Assembly: GCA_002307215.1 (NCBI GenBank)
Contig: DBTU01000055.1
Location: 143,116 to 207,115, forward strand
Source of the DNA: Lachnoclostridium sp. UBA1308
Lineage (GTDB): Bacteria; Bacillota; Clostridia; Lachnospirales; Lachnospiraceae
Direction: 5' to 3'
Length of the DNA: 64,000 nucleotides
Below, piece after piece: positions 62,123 through 64,000 of this stretch. The position numbers and the translations under genes are program-made. Within the stretch, counting starts at the first letter, position 1, and each line of letters starts with the position of its first letter. The notes below the pieces were generated by a model. That model was not told where the DNA came from, ran no database searches, and worked only from the letters and a program-made list of their open reading frames with translations.

Positions 62123-62926
62123 TCAGCCCCCCTGTACTGCTATCTTCTTCTCAACAGACCGACAGATCTGTTTCCCTACACCAATCAATACACATAACCA
62201 AAAGATCTGCATGAGTACTGCCTTAATCATCTGATCTCCTGTAATATCCCCGCTATATATTCTTAAGGGTACATTCTGCATGGAAGCAAAAGGTTGTAAT
62301 TCCATAACCGCTCTGATCCTATCCGGAAAAAACGGAAGCGGTATGACGCCTCCTGAAAAGAATTCGGAACAGGATAAAAACAGGATTCTAAGTCCCTGCG
62401 GCGATATGGTGAAAAAGCTTAGTATATAGATGAGCATACAAAAAGCTACCGTTACCAACAGACCCAGAAGCATTGTCACGATGAACATAACAAATTCCAG
62501 CCATCCCTTAGGAGCCGAAAGTCTGTACGCCCTCGGAAGATATACTGCTACAATTAAGATCGGTGAGCATCGTAATACGGCTCTGGAAAGTCTGTTAGAA
62601 ACACTTCTGGAAAACCACATTTCATAAATTCCGATCGGCCTGCATAATTCATATGCTATATTTCCGTTTATAATAGCATCAAATATTTCCTCTTCCATAA
62701 ACCATGCCATGAAGAATGCAAGAAACGCCTGCTGTAACCAGATATAAGATGTCATAGCAGTAAAAGTCATTGGAAAAGCTGCCTTATTCGCTGTATAAAA
62801 TGCTCTAAAGACCAGAATTTCCATGAAGCCCCATATAAACTGCGTTACGATTCCTGCCAAAGCTGCTGCTCGGTATTGAAGACCCATAATAAATCTCAAA
62901 CGAAAAAAGGATAAGTATTTATTCAT
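62123..62926 (-). CDS. ABC-2 exporter permease, first permease
   Basis: This 267-residue membrane protein has six helices and the same family loop, here IINGNIAYELCRPIGIYEMW. It ends with a basic tail (RSVEKKIAVQGG). It is 12 bp after the ATPase gene. GGAGG lies five bases before the ATG. Confidence 0.82.
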   Translation of the reverse strand: MNKYLSFFRLRFIMGLQYRAAALAGIVTQFIWGFMEILVFRAFYTANKAAFPMTFTAMTSYIWLQQAFLAFFMAWFMEEEIFDAIINGNIAYELCRPIGIYEMWFSRSVSNRLSRAVLRCSPILIVAVYLPRAYRLSAPKGWLEFVMFIVTMLLGLLVTVAFCMLIYILSFFTISPQGLRILFLSCSEFFSGGVIPLPFFPDRIRAVMELQPFASMQNVPLRIYSGDITGDQMIKAVLMQIFWLCVLIGVGKQICRSVEKKIAVQGG

Positions 62927-62938
62927 ATGGACCTCCGC

Positions 62939-63727
62939 TCAGACATCATAAGAACGATACAATTCAGCAACTGTCTCATCAATGCTGCTGTTACCGCTCT
63001 TAATGTCTGCAAGAGTTCCGTCCATTAGAATTTTACCCTTCCCAATCAGAAGGATTCGCCTCGTCAGTGCTTCAATATCTTGCATATCATGAGTAGTCAG
63101 AATGACTGTGGTTTTATGTATTTCATTCAGTCTAAGGATAAACTCCCGGACTGCAAGCTTAGAGACTGCATCCAGTCCGATGGTCGGTTCATCCAAAAAA
63201 AGTATTTTGGGACTGTGTAAAAGGGACGCTGCAATCTCGCACCTCATACGTTGCCCGAGCGACAACTGTCTTGCAGGCGTTTTTAAAAATTCCCGCAAAT
63301 CCAACAGTCTTGTCAGATCCTCCATATTCGATTGATATATCTCACTTGGAATTGAATAGATATCCTTTAGTAGCTCAAAGGAATCAATGACAGGAACATC
63401 CCACCACAGCTGCGTGCGCTGTCCAAAAACCACGCCAATATCCCTAACATGACGTATGCGGTTTTCCCAGGGAACCAGACCGTTTATATGACAGGTTCCG
63501 CTTTCCGGTTTTAATATTCCGCTTAGAATTTTAATTGTAGAACTTTTACCTGCTCCGTTAGGACCTATGTACCCAACCATTTCTCCATCCGCTATCGTAA
63601 AACTGACCTCCGATAAAGCGTGAATGGTTTCATAATCCCTGCGGAATAATGTTTTACATGCTTCCTTAAATCCTGCATTACGTTTTACAACTTTGTATGA
63701 CTTGCATACATTTTCCATAATAATCAT
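62939..63727 (-). CDS. ABC exporter ATPase
   Basis: The 262-residue ATPase has Walker A GPNGAGKSST, signature LSLGQRMRCEIA (Leu replacing the first Gly), Walker B ILFLDEPTIGLDAVS and H-loop LTTHDMQD. It is about 50 residues shorter than the drug-exporter ATPase at 12626. The N-terminal stretch FKEACKTLFRRDYETIHALS is typical of this DUF990-linked ATPase group. It is the first gene of the operon, with AGGAGG eight bases before the ATG. The upstream 63728-64000 region is AT-rich and holds its promoter; I see no gene there. Confidence 0.87.
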   Translation of the reverse strand: MIIMENVCKSYKVVKRNAGFKEACKTLFRRDYETIHALSEVSFTIADGEMVGYIGPNGAGKSSTIKILSGILKPESGTCHINGLVPWENRIRHVRDIGVVFGQRTQLWWDVPVIDSFELLKDIYSIPSEIYQSNMEDLTRLLDLREFLKTPARQLSLGQRMRCEIAASLLHSPKILFLDEPTIGLDAVSKLAVREFILRLNEIHKTTVILTTHDMQDIEALTRRILLIGKGKILMDGTLADIKSGNSSIDETVAELYRSYDV

Positions 63728-64000
63728 ATTAAATTCCTCCTGGTAGTAATATTTGCATATCTTGCCAAGTAGATCTGGTTATCCCGGAGTATACAGGAAT
63801 CACCACAGGTAAAATATTTTGTAGCTTATACAAATGTAAAATCAAATATACTACTTTCTTCCTGTTTCTGTCAACCTTTTAACGCTTTATTATATCATAT
63901 AGGATTAATGTTCAGCCTTCAAAGTATGTACCCGGACTGGGGGAAAAATGATTTCCAGATAGGAGTATTTGCATGCGAACTACGTAATGCAACTTAGCGA

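Noticed and set aside
63962..64000. New gene starting at the right edge (GGAG before an ATG)
   Set aside because: The ATG at about 63973 meets a stop after three further codons, so no gene can be supported.

Overview
The window looks like chromosome from a low-GC, anaerobic, chemotactic Bacillota, most likely of the Lachnospiraceae (Clostridium cluster XIVa). Reasons: strong AGGAGG ribosome sites nearly everywhere, a bifurcating NfnAB transhydrogenase, a group II-type ECF importer, an ABC-F protein, DegV proteins, TraX, DUF3784, DUF6320 and DUF5721-like proteins, and an [Fe-S] aldo/keto reductase. No phage, transposase or CRISPR locus is visible. The taxonomic call is an inference from gene content.

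Layout. 0-7 kb: GGDEF protein (cut by the window edge), nfnAB, HD hydrolase, small basic proteins, a CYTH protein, a CmpB-like membrane protein, a HAD-GNAT fusion and a Fur regulator. 7-10 kb: a low-complexity lipoprotein and a two-gene DNA-repair radical-SAM operon whose promoter is bracketed by two LexA boxes. 10-17 kb: an ABC exporter (ATPase plus two permeases) and a LytS/NarX-type two-component pair resembling the Bacillus LnrLMN/LnrJK system, with a ~400 bp and a ~167 bp imperfect palindrome beside them. 17-19 kb: an orphan ABC ATPase, a GNAT remnant and a small gene preceded by a histidine leader-peptide attenuator.

19.4-26.3 kb (all on -) is the most coherent system. A cobalamin riboswitch with terminator/antiterminator controls a six-gene operon: a small HNH-repeat protein, a sortase-anchored DUF4430 protein, a membrane protein with an intrinsic-factor-like alpha/alpha toroid plus DUF4430, EcfT, a fused EcfA-EcfA ATPase and an S component. 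I read it as a surface transcobalamin-like capture system feeding an ECF vitamin B12 importer. 26.7-36.5 kb: DegV, tRNA-Thr, GH31 glycosidase, an HTH protein fused to a papain-like domain, tRNA-Pro, acetyltransferases, and a TetR/SDR pair.

36.7-42.2 kb is a gene graveyard: a broken aminoglycoside phosphotransferase, the first 40 codons of a carbamoyltransferase, a frameshifted hisS behind a second histidine leader attenuator, N-terminal GNAT and methyltransferase fragments, and another frameshifted gene. 42.4-44.6 kb holds two regulators. 44.9-47.7 kb is a tightly coupled operon (ATC-hydrolase-like protein, three flavin split-barrel proteins, a membrane protein, a 2[4Fe-4S] ferredoxin) between two related terminator hairpins; its function is unknown. 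48-64 kb: DegV, CIRCE-controlled htpG with a Cys/His-rich insertion, TraX, an acyltransferase/DUF6320 pair, aldo/keto reductase, a chemoreceptor, an ABC-F protein and a three-gene ABC-2 exporter. A dispersed hairpin repeat follows three + strand genes (17.9, 57.2 and 61.2 kb).

Start codons were chosen by ribosome-site spacing, so many CDS are shorter than the longest open frame. All family names come from reading motifs; no search was run.
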